A stretch of 64,000 nucleotides of DNA from Hyphomicrobiales bacterium (GCA_900467185.1 UBPA01000009.1:84825-148824), one strand, 5' to 3'. Positions 25,867 to 35,050 are shown, counted from the first letter of the stretch. The notes: generated by a model not told the origin, from the sequence alone. Numbers and translations: made by a program.

Positions 25867-26529
25867 TCACTGCGTGGACGCCATGACGTCCAGAAGCATG
25901 CGCGCCCGGTTGGCAAGGCCACGGGGCGCCTGGGTGTCGTCGACGATCTGCTGGAACCACTCTTTCGCCTTGGCCTTGTCGCCGGCCTTGTAGGCGGCGA
26001 GACCCAGCGCTTCGCGGGCGGAGCTGCGCAGGCCGTTGCCATCCACCGCCAGCGGCTCGGCTTCCGCCGCCACCTGCGCGTAACTGCCGGTATCGACCAG
26101 CAGATAGGCGGCACGGATGCGGGCTGCATCCCGCATCGGCTGCACGATCGCCTCGTTCTTCGAAATCTCGGTGAAGGCCGTGACGGCCGCAGCCGTATCG
26201 CCCTTCTGGGCCTTCAGCGTTGCGGCACGCATCTGCGCCAGAACCGGATAGGCGCCGTAACCGTCGGCCTCCAGCTTGTCGAAGGCGGCGAGCGCCTCGT
26301 CGGTCTTGTTGTCCTTGGCGAGCGTCAGGGCCGCCAGAAATTCATCGCCCGAGGCCGAGGCCGAGGTCTCGTGCCAATAGTCGTAGGCGACCTTGCCGAT
26401 CGTACCGATGACGATGAGAATCGCGAGCATGGCAAGAATGCCGCCGAAGCGGAGCCAGACCGCCTTGACCTGCTCGGAGCGAAGCTCGTCATTGACCTCG
26501 CGGATGAAACTGTCGTTCTGATGCGCCAT
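25867..26529 (-). CDS. YfgM-like TPR membrane protein
   Basis: The 220-residue protein has a short cytoplasmic N-terminus ('FIREVNDELRSEQVKAVWLR'), one membrane segment (about 26-46) and a periplasmic tetratricopeptide-like helical domain (about 60-215). This matches the YfgM family, an ancillary subunit that connects the SecYEG translocon with periplasmic chaperones. It lies 137 bases upstream of der on the same strand, a conserved neighbourhood. Function is inferred from family and context. Confidence 0.82.
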   Translation of the reverse strand: MAHQNDSFIREVNDELRSEQVKAVWLRFGGILAMLAILIVIGTIGKVAYDYWHETSASASGDEFLAALTLAKDNKTDEALAAFDKLEADGYGAYPVLAQMRAATLKAQKGDTAAAVTAFTEISKNEAIVQPMRDAARIRAAYLLVDTGSYAQVAAEAEPLAVDGNGLRSSAREALGLAAYKAGDKAKAKEWFQQIVDDTQAPRGLANRARMLLDVMASTQ

Positions 26530-26668
26530 TCGGGTTCCGGCGGACCGGCCTTCTCTGCCATTTCTGTCAAAGCCGCGCTTCTAGCCTATTTCGCGCATAT
26601 TGTAAGGGGGCACGGCGAAATCGCGTGCCTGTGAGCATGCCGGACGCCCGCATTGCCGGGAAAACCGC

Positions 26669-27256
26669 TCACGACAGCGCGATCGGCGACACGCCGATCA
26701 GCACCTCATGCAGCTTCAGCACGAAGAGGCCGTAGGCCAGAAGGCCGAGCGCGATCGCCATCACGTCGAAGCGCGGCGAGCGAAAGACCGGCAACACGTC
26801 CTCGCCCGCCCTTGCGCGCCGCTTCAGCGAAATCCTTGCGACGACGCCCCAGGCAAGGACTGCACCGAACAGCAGCACGGAGGCCGTGTCGCCATTGGCC
26901 AGCAGATGCGCCAGCGCCCAGATCTTGATGGCAAGCACCTGCGGGTGCCGCGTCTTCACCGCGATCCGCCCGGCCGGGAGAAACCCGGCGGCAAGACAGA
27001 TGAAGGCGGGCAGCATGAGCAGCAGCGCCACATGCTTGAGGAACACCGGCGGCGCATAGAGCAGGCCGGTGGATGCCCGGGCCTGCCCGAAGCCCACCAC
27101 GACGAGACAGAGGCCGGCAAAGCTGATGAGTCCGTAAAGCGCCAGGAAGGTCGGCTTGCCCAACCGCGCGATCAGCATGGCGCGCAGGCCGGGCACCACG
27201 ATCCGCAGCAGATGCACGCCGAAGAGAACGACGATACCGAGAACCAGAAGTCCCAT
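26669..27256 (-). CDS. NnrU family membrane protein
   Basis: The 195-residue protein has about six hydrophobic segments and the NnrU family features 'LYGLISFAGLCLVVVGFG' (split by a conserved Gly) and 'KTRHPQVLAIKIWALAHLLANGD'. NnrU was first noted near nitric-oxide/nitrite reductase genes, but most copies, including this one, lie outside denitrification loci. It is distantly related to isoprenylcysteine methyltransferase-like proteins. No denitrification genes are in the window, so the role is unknown. Confidence 0.82.
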   Translation of the reverse strand: MGLLVLGIVVLFGVHLLRIVVPGLRAMLIARLGKPTFLALYGLISFAGLCLVVVGFGQARASTGLLYAPPVFLKHVALLLMLPAFICLAAGFLPAGRIAVKTRHPQVLAIKIWALAHLLANGDTASVLLFGAVLAWGVVARISLKRRARAGEDVLPVFRSPRFDVMAIALGLLAYGLFVLKLHEVLIGVSPIALS

Positions 27257-27598
27257 GGCTGCACCCCATCACCCTGTTACGCGTCGCCGGGCGTCTCCGC
27301 CCGCCAGAAGGCCGAACCCGAAAGGGTTAACGAAGATTTATGAAGCAAATCCGGGCATCTGCAACGCCTTTCTGATATGCGGCACGCATCGGGCCCGGAA
27401 TGCCGCTTTCGACCGGTTTTTCCGCAGTCTATGGCCTTTGGCTGCCATGGCTTCAAAGGATCGCCGCAATCCTGTCGCATGGGCGGGCGCGGCCATCCAT
27501 CGCTCCCGGTCGCGCCGCGTTCCACATTTCTCTGCTGCAGGCCGGCATCGCGCCAGATCGTCAAGGTCCGCAGCAGGCGCATCACGTCAGGTTTTCGC
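27257..27598. other. 342-base divergent region between nnrU and the deacetylase
   Basis: It should contain the promoters of both divergent genes. I see no strong dyad, terminator or convincing promoter pair, and no believable small gene. An in-frame extension of the deacetylase through this region is Arg/Ser-rich and was not accepted. Confidence 0.4.
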
Positions 27599-28651
27599 AT
27601 GCACAGATCCTCCGCACCCATGGCCGCCCTTCTCCTCCTGCCGTCGTTGACCCTGGCGCCGTCGATGGTGCGTGCGGACCCGCCGCGGTCGCCCGCGCTG
27701 ACCGCTTCGCCGGAACCCGCCACGAAGGCGGCGCCAAAGTTCCAGCAACTCGTCATCATCTCCTTCGACGGCGCCCACGACAATCGCCTCTGGGAGCGGA
27801 GCCTTGCCATGGCGCCGAAGGTCGGCGCGCATTTCACCTATTTCCTCTCCTGCACCTTCCTGATGACGCGCGCCGAGGGTGGCCGCGCCTATCGCCCAAG
27901 CGGCCACAAGGTCGGCGCGTCGAATGTCGGCTACGCCCAGAGCCGCGACGAGATCGCGACGCGCGTGCGCCACATCTGGCAGGCCCATCAGGATGGCCAC
28001 GACATCGGCAGCCATGGCTGCGGCCATTTCGACGGGAAAGACTGGAGCGAAAAAGACTGGAGCGCCGAGTTCACCGCCTTCGATGCCGCGCTCGACAATG
28101 CCTGGAAAGCCGGCGGCATCGGCGCTGAGGAGCCGGACGGCTGGCGCGGCATGATCGACGGCATCAAGGGGTTTCGCGCGCCCTACCTGTCGACCAGCGC
28201 CGGCCTCGTGCCGGCCGAGCGGAAGGCGGGCCTCTCCTACGACGCCAGCCTCGTGACCAAGGGCCCGGCCTGGCCGACGCCGGAAGACGGCATCCAGCGC
28301 TTCGGCCTGCCGCTGATCCCCGAAGGCCCGACCGGCCGGCGCGTCATCGGCATGGATTACAATCTTTTCGTCCGCCACTCGATGGGCGTGGAAAACCGCA
28401 AGGACAGCGCCACGTTCGAAGCGCGCACGCTCAAGGCCTATCGCGACGCCTTCGCCACCCAGTACGACGGCAGCCGCATCCCCCTGCAGCTGGGTTTTCA
28501 CTTCGTGGAAATGAACGGCGGCGCCTACTGGCGCGCGCTCGAAACCTTCCTCGCCGAAACCTGCAGCAAGCCGGACGTCGCCTGCGTCAGCTATGCGCAG
28601 GCCCTGCCCCTGATCGAGGCACGAAAAAAGGCGGATCCCTCCGCCTTTTGA
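27599..28651 (+). CDS. Exported polysaccharide deacetylase family protein
   Basis: The 350-residue protein has a signal peptide (residues 1-26, ending VRAD). The NodB-like fold follows, with catalytic-motif equivalents 'ISFDGAHDN' (Asp region), 'HDIGSHGCGHFDG' (the HxxxH metal-site motif) and 'GFRAPYLST' (the RxP motif). The segment between motifs contains an insertion ('YFLSCTFLMTRAEGG'). The substrate is unknown; peptidoglycan or an exopolysaccharide is plausible for an exported enzyme. The last eight codons encode KKADPSAF and coincide with a perfect terminator hairpin. Confidence 0.82.
   Translation: MHRSSAPMAALLLLPSLTLAPSMVRADPPRSPALTASPEPATKAAPKFQQLVIISFDGAHDNRLWERSLAMAPKVGAHFTYFLSCTFLMTRAEGGRAYRPSGHKVGASNVGYAQSRDEIATRVRHIWQAHQDGHDIGSHGCGHFDGKDWSEKDWSAEFTAFDAALDNAWKAGGIGAEEPDGWRGMIDGIKGFRAPYLSTSAGLVPAERKAGLSYDASLVTKGPAWPTPEDGIQRFGLPLIPEGPTGRRVIGMDYNLFVRHSMGVENRKDSATFEARTLKAYRDAFATQYDGSRIPLQLGFHFVEMNGGAYWRALETFLAETCSKPDVACVSYAQALPLIEARKKADPSAF
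28626..28649. terminator. Bidirectional terminator inside the deacetylase 3' end
   Basis: AAAAGGCGGA (28626-28635) and TCCGCCTTTT (28640-28649) form a perfect 10-bp stem with a 4-base loop, giving a U-run on either strand. It overlaps the last codons of the deacetylase and the first base of its stop, and lies 24 bases past the bacA stop on the other strand. One element can serve both convergent genes. Confidence 0.85.
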
Positions 28652-28672
28652 TGGTCTTACACCAGACCTTGG

Positions 28673-29986
28673 TCAGGGCTGAGCTGGATTAATCTCTTCT
28701 TCGTTCTGTCCCCGGAGGTAACGCTGGTCGATGTCCGGCAGCGGCAGATCATCGATCGCAGCTTCGAATGCCTTCAAGCGCTTGTGGATCGACAAGAGCT
28801 CGATGATCGTCGTCCAGGAATTGACGAGGTACTGGAACGAGTTCGACACTTGACCGAAGGCGGTCAAAATCTGCTGATAGATGCCGTATGTCAGCTTACC
28901 CGCAACAATAGTCGGAATGAGCATGAACGTAACGAACTGCGCGTCGGCTTGCAGATAGAAATAACGAGCTACATTGAAATAGACATAATGAAAATACATG
29001 CGGAAATAATTCCGTCGTACGTTGGCAAACAGCTCCTTCACTTCGAGAGGCTGAGCACGCTCGGCATGATCCTCCCCATATACAAGCTCTTTTCGATAGG
29101 CGGCCTCAACTCGCTGATTGCGGAAATGCAGGCCGGGAAGCTTGATACCAACGACCGCCAGAAGCAAAGTGCCGAAAGCTGACCAGAAAATCGCAAGCCA
29201 GAACAGCGGATGGGCAATCTGTCCGATGATCGGCAGGTCGGTCACGTAACGGGACAATGCGAACAGAATGGGCAAGAAAGCGATCAGCGTCATGACGGAG
29301 TTGATAAGGCTGACACCCAACCCTTCGAGGATGTTGGCAAATCGCATCGTGTCTTCCTGCACACGCTGCGACGCACCTTCGATGTGACGAACGCGGTCCC
29401 ACTGGGCCATGTAGAAATCGTTCATCGCGTTTCGCCAGCGGAAAACATAGTGGCTGACGAAGAAGTCCGTGGCGATGGAAACGAACATGCTGAGGAAGGC
29501 AATACCCCAGAAGATGAACAGCAGACTGTAGAAATCCCACGGCACGATGCCGGGTTTTCCAGTCAACGCGTTCTGCAGCAAGTCTCCGAACGGCCTGCGC
29601 CACGCATTGATCGCAACGTAGACCTGCACGCCAAAATACGTGGAGAACAAGATAAGTGCAGAGCCCCAGATCGACCAGTTGATCCACGGGTGGTCCCGCG
29701 CGAGGTAGTTCCACACACCGCCAAAAAGGACCGTACAAACGAAGAAGTACGCGTAGAAAAATCGACTGTCCGGCGTAAGGAAGAAACCGAGTCCGATGGG
29801 AACCTGATCCTCCGGCAGCGGGGCATAGCCGATCGACGCGCTCCAATCAGCAACGAAACCGTACCAGACAAGAATGCAAACGAGGCTCCACACCAACATG
29901 GACGTGAAGAACAATTTCGGCTTGGGAAAGAACGAATGAAACAAGGCGGGAACCTTCTGGCTGGCGGGCGAACCGCCCGCGTTCAT
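28673..29986 (-). CDS. bacA: BacA/SbmA peptide transporter
   Basis: This 437-residue inner-membrane, proton-driven importer of peptides and peptide antibiotics belongs to the SbmA/BacA family. Diagnostic blocks are 'SFFPKPKLFF' near the N-terminus, 'FVSHYVFRWRNAMNDFYM', 'IEGASQRVQEDTMRF', 'GIKLPGLHFRNQRVEAAYRK' and 'SFQYLVNSWTTIIELLSI'. About seven to eight membrane segments are visible. In S. meliloti BacA is needed for bacteroid survival against plant NCR peptides and for very-long-chain fatty acid modification of lipid A; by homology the uptake role should hold here. Base composition is visibly less GC-rich than its neighbours. Confidence 0.93.
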   Translation of the reverse strand: MNAGGSPASQKVPALFHSFFPKPKLFFTSMLVWSLVCILVWYGFVADWSASIGYAPLPEDQVPIGLGFFLTPDSRFFYAYFFVCTVLFGGVWNYLARDHPWINWSIWGSALILFSTYFGVQVYVAINAWRRPFGDLLQNALTGKPGIVPWDFYSLLFIFWGIAFLSMFVSIATDFFVSHYVFRWRNAMNDFYMAQWDRVRHIEGASQRVQEDTMRFANILEGLGVSLINSVMTLIAFLPILFALSRYVTDLPIIGQIAHPLFWLAIFWSAFGTLLLAVVGIKLPGLHFRNQRVEAAYRKELVYGEDHAERAQPLEVKELFANVRRNYFRMYFHYVYFNVARYFYLQADAQFVTFMLIPTIVAGKLTYGIYQQILTAFGQVSNSFQYLVNSWTTIIELLSIHKRLKAFEAAIDDLPLPDIDQRYLRGQNEEEINPAQP

Positions 29987-30068
29987 GGCGGCGAACCTAG
30001 GCCAATTGGAGGGGCTTCACAATCACGCCCTTGAAAGGTTACGTCTTTTTAATCCTGGGGCGGCCGTC

Positions 30069-31268
30069 TCAAAGCCCCGATGCCATGCGGATACCCCGGC
30101 GCTCTGCAAAGATGATGACCGCGCAGAGGATGAGGACGCCGCTGGCGATCAGCGTCGGCAGCGTGAAGCTGCCGGTGCTGCCCGCCAGCCAGCCGGCGAC
30201 GAGCGGACCGACGATCTGTCCGATGCCGAAGGCGGCGGTCATGACCGCGAGCGCGCGCCGCTGGCTGGCGGGCGCCAGGGCCCGGCCGATCTGCAGGCCG
30301 AAGGCCGTGATCATGATGAAGGTGGCGCCGAGCAGCAGGCCGCCGGCAAGGGGGGCTGCTGGAAACGGCAGAACCACGGTGAGGATGAGCCCGAGCGCCT
30401 CGACCACGAGACCGATGAGATAGATGCCGACGATGCCGAAGCGCGGCACCGCCTTCCGCCAGACCGCGACGGAGGCCGCGGCGCTGAGGCCCGTAACGAG
30501 CCAGCACAGAAACTCGATCGTGTGATCCACCGCGCCCGCGCGCGCCATGGCGACGAGGAAGGTCGCCGTGATCACGTAGCCGAAACCGAACAGGCCATAA
30601 GTCAGCGTCAGCGCCGCGAAGGGCCGTGTCCAGACGAGCGGCGGCTCGGCCGTCGGCGTGGCTGTCGTGCTCGTCGGCCCGTCCGGCAGCAACAGCGCCA
30701 CGCAGGCGGTGCCGAGCAGTGCGAGAAACGCGCCGGCAAACCAAGCCTCCCGCCAGTTCGCCAGGGCTTCGCCTTGGCCCGATGGCAGAAGCCAGACCAT
30801 CAGCGACGACGCGGCGATGCCGAGGCCGACGCCTGCGAAATGCAGGGATTGCACATGGGTATTGCCGGCCGCCGCTCCCCGCGTCAGCACGATCTGCGAA
30901 ATCATGATCATGGTGAAGGCGCTGGCCATGCCGGCGAGAAAGCGGATCAGCGCGAAGATCGGCACCGAGGTCGTCAGCCCCATGGCGCAGAGCAGCACGG
31001 TGGTCGCGACCAGCATGCCGAGCCCGATCACTCGCTCGCGCCCTTGCGCGAAGGACAGGCCGGCAAGCACGGCACCGAGCAGGTATCCCACGAAGTTGGC
31101 CGCCGCGATCACCCCGGCCTGCCCCGGCGTCAGCGGAATATCCAGCATCATGCCGGGCAGGATGGGCGTGTAGGAGAACCGGCCGAAGCCCATGGCGACC
31201 GCCATCGCGATCGCGCCGGCCATGGCCGTCGCCAGAAGCTTGAGACCGGATGTGCGCGTGTTGGGCAT
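30069..31268 (-). CDS. YbfB/YjiJ-family MFS transporter
   Basis: The 399-residue protein has 12 predicted membrane helices. The N-terminal 'AMGFGRFSYTPILPGM' is the hallmark of the YbfB/YjiJ group. Conserved 'AANFVGYLLGAVLAG' and a central charged loop ('PDGPTSTTATPTAEPP') separate the two halves. The substrate is unknown. Its ATG overlaps the map stop by one base (TGATG), so it is the second gene of a map-MFS unit. There is no obvious functional link with methionine aminopeptidase. Confidence 0.87.
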   Translation of the reverse strand: MPNTRTSGLKLLATAMAGAIAMAVAMGFGRFSYTPILPGMMLDIPLTPGQAGVIAAANFVGYLLGAVLAGLSFAQGRERVIGLGMLVATTVLLCAMGLTTSVPIFALIRFLAGMASAFTMIMISQIVLTRGAAAGNTHVQSLHFAGVGLGIAASSLMVWLLPSGQGEALANWREAWFAGAFLALLGTACVALLLPDGPTSTTATPTAEPPLVWTRPFAALTLTYGLFGFGYVITATFLVAMARAGAVDHTIEFLCWLVTGLSAAASVAVWRKAVPRFGIVGIYLIGLVVEALGLILTVVLPFPAAPLAGGLLLGATFIMITAFGLQIGRALAPASQRRALAVMTAAFGIGQIVGPLVAGWLAGSTGSFTLPTLIASGVLILCAVIIFAERRGIRMASGL

Positions 31269-32017
31269 CAGCCGGGCAGCGTGACGACGAGAGGACCGTT
31301 GCGCGTCACGACGACGGTGTGCTCGTATTGCACGGTCGGCGCGCGCGGCTCGCTGTAGAGCGTCCACGCATCGTCGCCGCCTTCGGCGTAATGCGCGCCC
31401 ATCGACAGGAAAGGCTCGATGGTGAACACCATCCCGTCCTCCATGCGCCGCTTCTCGTGCTTGTCCGGCCAGGTGGAGATTTCCGTCGGCTCCTCGTGCA
31501 GCGAGCGGCCGACGCCGTGGCTCGCGAGGTTGGAAATCAGGGTATAGCGGTTCTTGCGGGCAAAGGCGCCGATGGCATTGCCGATGGCGGCGAGCGGCTT
31601 GCCCGCCTTCACCTCGTTCAGCCCCACCCACATGGCGCGCTTGCCATCCCGGCAGAGCCGCTCGGTCGCCTTCGAAATGGGCGGCACGGCGAAGGATGCG
31701 CCGGTATCGGCAAAGAAACCGGCCTTTTCGGCGGACACGTCGATGTTCACCAGATCTCCGGCCGCAATCACCCTTGGCCCGGGAATCCCATGCGCGACCT
31801 CCTCGTTGACGCTGATGCAGGTGGCGCCGGGAAAGCGATAGGAAAGCTCCGGCGCCGACTGCGCGCCCTCCGCCTCCAGCGCCTTGCGGCCGATGAGGTC
31901 GAGGTCTGCGGTGGTCATGCCCGGCTCCAGGGCGGCGCCCATGATCTGCAGCGCATTGGCGCAGATCCGGCCGATCTCCTTCAGGCGTTCGAGATCGTCG
32001 GCGTTTTCTAGTGTCAT
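31268..32017 (-). CDS. map: Methionine aminopeptidase, type I
   Basis: The 249-residue enzyme removes the initiator methionine from nascent proteins. The metal ligands are recognisable: Asp in 'LVNIDVSAE', Asp in 'FADTGASF', His in 'LASHGVGRSLHEEP', Glu in 'FTIEPFLSMG' and Glu in 'VQYEHTVVV'. The usual CGHG(I/V)GR loop reads SHGVGR, which is common in second MetAP copies. The start (MTLENADD) was chosen because an 18-residue upstream extension is Arg/Thr-rich. This may be an accessory MetAP; another map gene elsewhere would be expected. Confidence 0.93.
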   Translation of the reverse strand: MTLENADDLERLKEIGRICANALQIMGAALEPGMTTADLDLIGRKALEAEGAQSAPELSYRFPGATCISVNEEVAHGIPGPRVIAAGDLVNIDVSAEKAGFFADTGASFAVPPISKATERLCRDGKRAMWVGLNEVKAGKPLAAIGNAIGAFARKNRYTLISNLASHGVGRSLHEEPTEISTWPDKHEKRRMEDGMVFTIEPFLSMGAHYAEGGDDAWTLYSEPRAPTVQYEHTVVVTRNGPLVVTLPG

Positions 32018-32161
32018 GGTCGTTCGTGTCCGAAGGCTGGTGCGGTGCGGCGGGAAACGAGGCCCCGGCACACCGGTCGAAAAGTAAACCTATCTACTCC
32101 GCTTCCCGCCCGCAAGGAAGCCGGGCGGCGCGCGGAAACCGGCAAGGCGACACCCGCCGCC

Positions 32162-33220
32162 TCAGACGGCGCTGGCCGCCCGCGCCGCGTCCTCGGCGAT
32201 CCCTTCGCGCACCAGCGGCGCGACCTTCGTGCCGTAAAGCTCGATGCCCCGCATGATCTGGTCGTGCGGCATCGGGCCGATCGCCATCTGCAGCAGAAAC
32301 CGGTCGTTACGGAAGATGCGGTGATGCCGGACGATCTTTTCGGCGACCGTTTCGGGATCGCCCAGAAACAGATTGCCGCGCGGGCCGATGGCCTGATTGA
32401 AATGCGCCCGGTTGGTCGGCCCCCAGCCGCGCTCGCGGCCGATCCTGTCCATCACCTCCGCCTGCGGCCCGTAGAACTGGTCGGCCGCAGCCTGCGTCGT
32501 CTCGGCGATGAAGCCGTGCACGTTGATGCTGGTCTTCAGCCCCGTTGCCGGCTGCCCGGCGCGCCGTGCGGCCTCCCGGTAGAGATCGAACAGCGGCGCA
32601 TAGCGCGCCGGCTCGCCGCCGATGATGGCGAGCGCCACCGGCAGGCCGAGCGCACCCGCCCGTGCGACGGACTGCGGCGTGCCCCCGACGGCAACCCACA
32701 GTGGCAGCGGTGCCTGCAGCGGTCGCGGATAGACGCCGCGATCGTGCAGCGCTGCCCGCTTCTCGCCCTCCCAGGTCACGATCTCGCCGCTGCGCAGCGC
32801 CATCAAGAGGTCCAGCTTCTCGGAAAACAGGTCGTCGTAATCCTCCAGCGGATAGCCGAACAGCGGAAACGATTCGATGAAGGAACCGCGCCCCGCCATG
32901 ATCTCCGCCCGCCCGCCGGAGAGAAGATCGAGCGTCGCGAACTGCTGGAACACGCGCACCGGATCGTCCGACGACAGCACGGTCACCGCGCTGCTCAGAC
33001 GAATGCGGCTGGTGCGTGCGGCCGCCGCCGCCAGCACCACGGCCGGGGACGAGACCACGTAATCGGCGCGGTGATGCTCCCCGAGCCCGAAAACGTCGAG
33101 GCCGACCTGATCGGCCAGCTCGATTTCGTCCAGCAGGTTCTTCAGCCGCCGCTCGCCTTCGCGGCCCTTGTCGGCGGCTTTGGGGTCGACATCGCCAAAA
33201 GTGTAGAGACCGAGTTCCAT
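32162..33220 (-). CDS. LLM-class flavin-dependent oxidoreductase
   Basis: The 352-residue luciferase-like (F420/FMN) TIM-barrel protein begins '[13 protein letters not shown]', with '[16 protein letters not shown]', '[30 protein letters not shown]' (read as DP..LSGGRAE) and '[14 protein letters not shown]'. This set is typical of monooxygenase-like proteins of the YhbW/limonene group. Substrate and cofactor (FMN with a reductase) cannot be assigned. An 11-residue longer start exists but lacks support. It is divergent from xdhA across about 200 bases. Confidence 0.85.
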   Translation of the reverse strand: MELGLYTFGDVDPKAADKGREGERRLKNLLDEIELADQVGLDVFGLGEHHRADYVVSSPAVVLAAAAARTSRIRLSSAVTVLSSDDPVRVFQQFATLDLLSGGRAEIMAGRGSFIESFPLFGYPLEDYDDLFSEKLDLLMALRSGEIVTWEGEKRAALHDRGVYPRPLQAPLPLWVAVGGTPQSVARAGALGLPVALAIIGGEPARYAPLFDLYREAARRAGQPATGLKTSINVHGFIAETTQAAADQFYGPQAEVMDRIGRERGWGPTNRAHFNQAIGPRGNLFLGDPETVAEKIVRHHRIFRNDRFLLQMAIGPMPHDQIMRGIELYGTKVAPLVREGIAEDAARAASAV

Positions 33221-33391
33221 GATGCGGGTATCCCTGATGTGGTGTTTTCCCACACATAAACATCGCGGGCGCGCTTTCCCACTGCGAGAGCCGTAAACGC
33301 TGCGTCGCCACCCTGTTTACATCGGCGCACAGCCCGGAAGGGCAAGCGCGGTGCCAAAATCCATTGTCAGCCGGCTGTCTTTGCGCTTAGT

Positions 33392-33409
33392 CTTGTCCGT
33401 CAAGACAAG
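33392..33409 (+). promoter_or_regulatory. Dyad overlapping the xdhA ribosome-binding region
   Basis: CTTGTC (33392-33397) and GACAAG (33404-33409) are perfect 6-bp arms with a 6-base spacer. The right arm merges into AAGGGG, the xdhA Shine-Dalgarno, 9 bases before the ATG. It could be an operator or an mRNA hairpin that limits xdhA translation. Confidence 0.4.
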
Positions 33410-33417
33410 GGGTCCGA

Positions 33418-34914
33418 ATGACCATCACAGCCGACACCGCCAACCCGTCCTCGGGCAGCATCCGTTTCCTGCTCAACGACCGCGAGATCGATCTGAAGAC
33501 CGTGGCGCCCACGGCGACGCTGCTCGATTTCCTGCGGATCGAGCGCCGGCTGACCGGCACCAAGGAAGGCTGCGCGGAAGGCGACTGCGGCGCCTGTACC
33601 GTTCTGGTCGGGCGCATGGTCGCGGGAAACCTCGTCTATGAAGGCGTCAACGCCTGCATCCGCTTCGTCGGCTCGCTCAACGCCACCCATATCGTGACCG
33701 TCGAGCATCTGGCCGCGCGGGACGGCACGCTGCACCCGGTCCAGCAGGCGATGGTCGATTATCACGGCTCGCAATGCGGCTTCTGCACGCCGGGCTTCGT
33801 CATGTCGCTGTACGGCCTCTGGCTCTCGAAGGACAATCCCGGCCGCGCCGATATCGAAAAGGCGCTTCAGGGCAATCTCTGTCGATGCACCGGCTACGAG
33901 CCGATCGTGCGCGCGGCCGAAGCCGTCGCCACTGCCCGGCCCGATGCCGTGTTCGATCCGATCCTGACGATGCGCGATCGCGTGGTCACCTTCCTCTCGG
34001 GCCTGCCCACCGGCGGAACCATTGTGCTCGGCCCGCCCGAGACGCGTCTCGTCGTGCCGGGCTCGGCGCAGGCGCTCGCCGAAGCGCTGGCCGAACACCC
34101 GGACGCGACCGTGGTTGCCGGCTCCACCGATGTCGGCCTGTGGGTGACGAAGCAGATGCGCGCCATCAACCCCGTCATCTTCATCAACGGCCTTTCGGAT
34201 CTGCAATCGATCACCGAGACGTCCGACGGCATCACCATCGGCGCCGGCGTCACCTATTCGCTCGCCTTCTCCACGCTTGCACGCCGCCTGCCGCCGCTCG
34301 GGAAGCTGCTCGACAGGCTCGGCGGCGATCAGGTGCGCAACATGGGCACCATCGGCGGCAACGTCGCCAACGGCTCGCCCATCGGCGACACGCCGCCGCC
34401 CCTGATCGCGCTCGGCGCCACGGTCACGCTCCGCTCGGTCTCCGGCACACGTACCCTGCCGCTGCAGGACTATTTCATCGCCTATGGCCGGCAGGACCGG
34501 CATCCGGGCGAGTTCGTCGAAAGCCTGTTCGTGCCTGCGCTGCCCGCGGACGAGCATTTCGCCGTCTACAAGATCTCCAAGCGCCGCGACGAAGACATCT
34601 CCGCCCTCTGCGCCGCCTTCCGCCTTGGCGTATCGTCGGAAGGCATTGTCATATCCGCCCGCATCGCCTTCGGCGGCATGGCGGGCACGCCGAAGCGCGC
34701 CACGGCCGTCGAGGACGCGCTGATCGGCAAACCCTGGAGCGAAGAGACCGTCGCCGCCGCCCGCCCGGCCTTCGACATCGACTATCAGCCACTGAGCGAC
34801 TGGCGCGCCACCAGCACCTATCGCGCTCTGACGGCGAAGAACCTGCTATTGCGGTTCTATCTGGAAACATCGGGCACGCCGGCGGAGCTGGTGCGGTTCG
34901 AGGCCGCGGAATGA
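33418..34914 (+). CDS. xdhA: Xanthine dehydrogenase small subunit (Fe-S/FAD)
   Basis: The 498-residue subunit carries two [2Fe-2S] clusters. The plant-type one is in 'GCAEGDCGACTVLVG' and the following 'NACIRF'; the second is in 'CGFCTPGFVMS' and 'LCRCTGYEP'. The FAD-binding domain (about 200-490) has 'VVAGSTDVGLW' and 'GTIGGNVANGSPIGDTPP'. It transfers electrons from the Mo site in XdhB to NAD+ during hypoxanthine/xanthine oxidation to urate. A 114-bp palindromic element separates it from xdhB. Its Shine-Dalgarno is AAGGGG. Confidence 0.96.
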   Translation: MTITADTANPSSGSIRFLLNDREIDLKTVAPTATLLDFLRIERRLTGTKEGCAEGDCGACTVLVGRMVAGNLVYEGVNACIRFVGSLNATHIVTVEHLAARDGTLHPVQQAMVDYHGSQCGFCTPGFVMSLYGLWLSKDNPGRADIEKALQGNLCRCTGYEPIVRAAEAVATARPDAVFDPILTMRDRVVTFLSGLPTGGTIVLGPPETRLVVPGSAQALAEALAEHPDATVVAGSTDVGLWVTKQMRAINPVIFINGLSDLQSITETSDGITIGAGVTYSLAFSTLARRLPPLGKLLDRLGGDQVRNMGTIGGNVANGSPIGDTPPPLIALGATVTLRSVSGTRTLPLQDYFIAYGRQDRHPGEFVESLFVPALPADEHFAVYKISKRRDEDISALCAAFRLGVSSEGIVISARIAFGGMAGTPKRATAVEDALIGKPWSEETVAAARPAFDIDYQPLSDWRATSTYRALTAKNLLLRFYLETSGTPAELVRFEAAE

Positions 34915-34936
34915 TGCAACGCATCGGGTTGGCGTA

Positions 34937-35050
34937 GCCCCTCACCCTAACCCTCTCCCCGCACGCGGGGAGCGGGGACGTGCCAGACGGCCGCTCCAAG
35001 TCCCTTCGCCCCGCTTACGGGGGGAAGGTGCCGGCAGGCGGATGAGGGGC
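34937..35050. repeat. Rhizobial intergenic mosaic element (RIME1-like) between xdhA and xdhB
   Basis: This 114-bp element is bounded by GCCCCTCA (34937-34944) and TGAGGGGC (35043-35050). It has two internal palindromes: CTCCCCGC/GCGGGGAG (34955-34972) and a CCTTCGCCCC...GGGGGGAAGG type hairpin (35003-35028). Length, twin palindromes and intergenic position match the RIME1 family described from Rhizobium genomes. I noticed no other copy in the window. As RNA it would form two strong hairpins within the xdhAB message. Confidence 0.78.
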
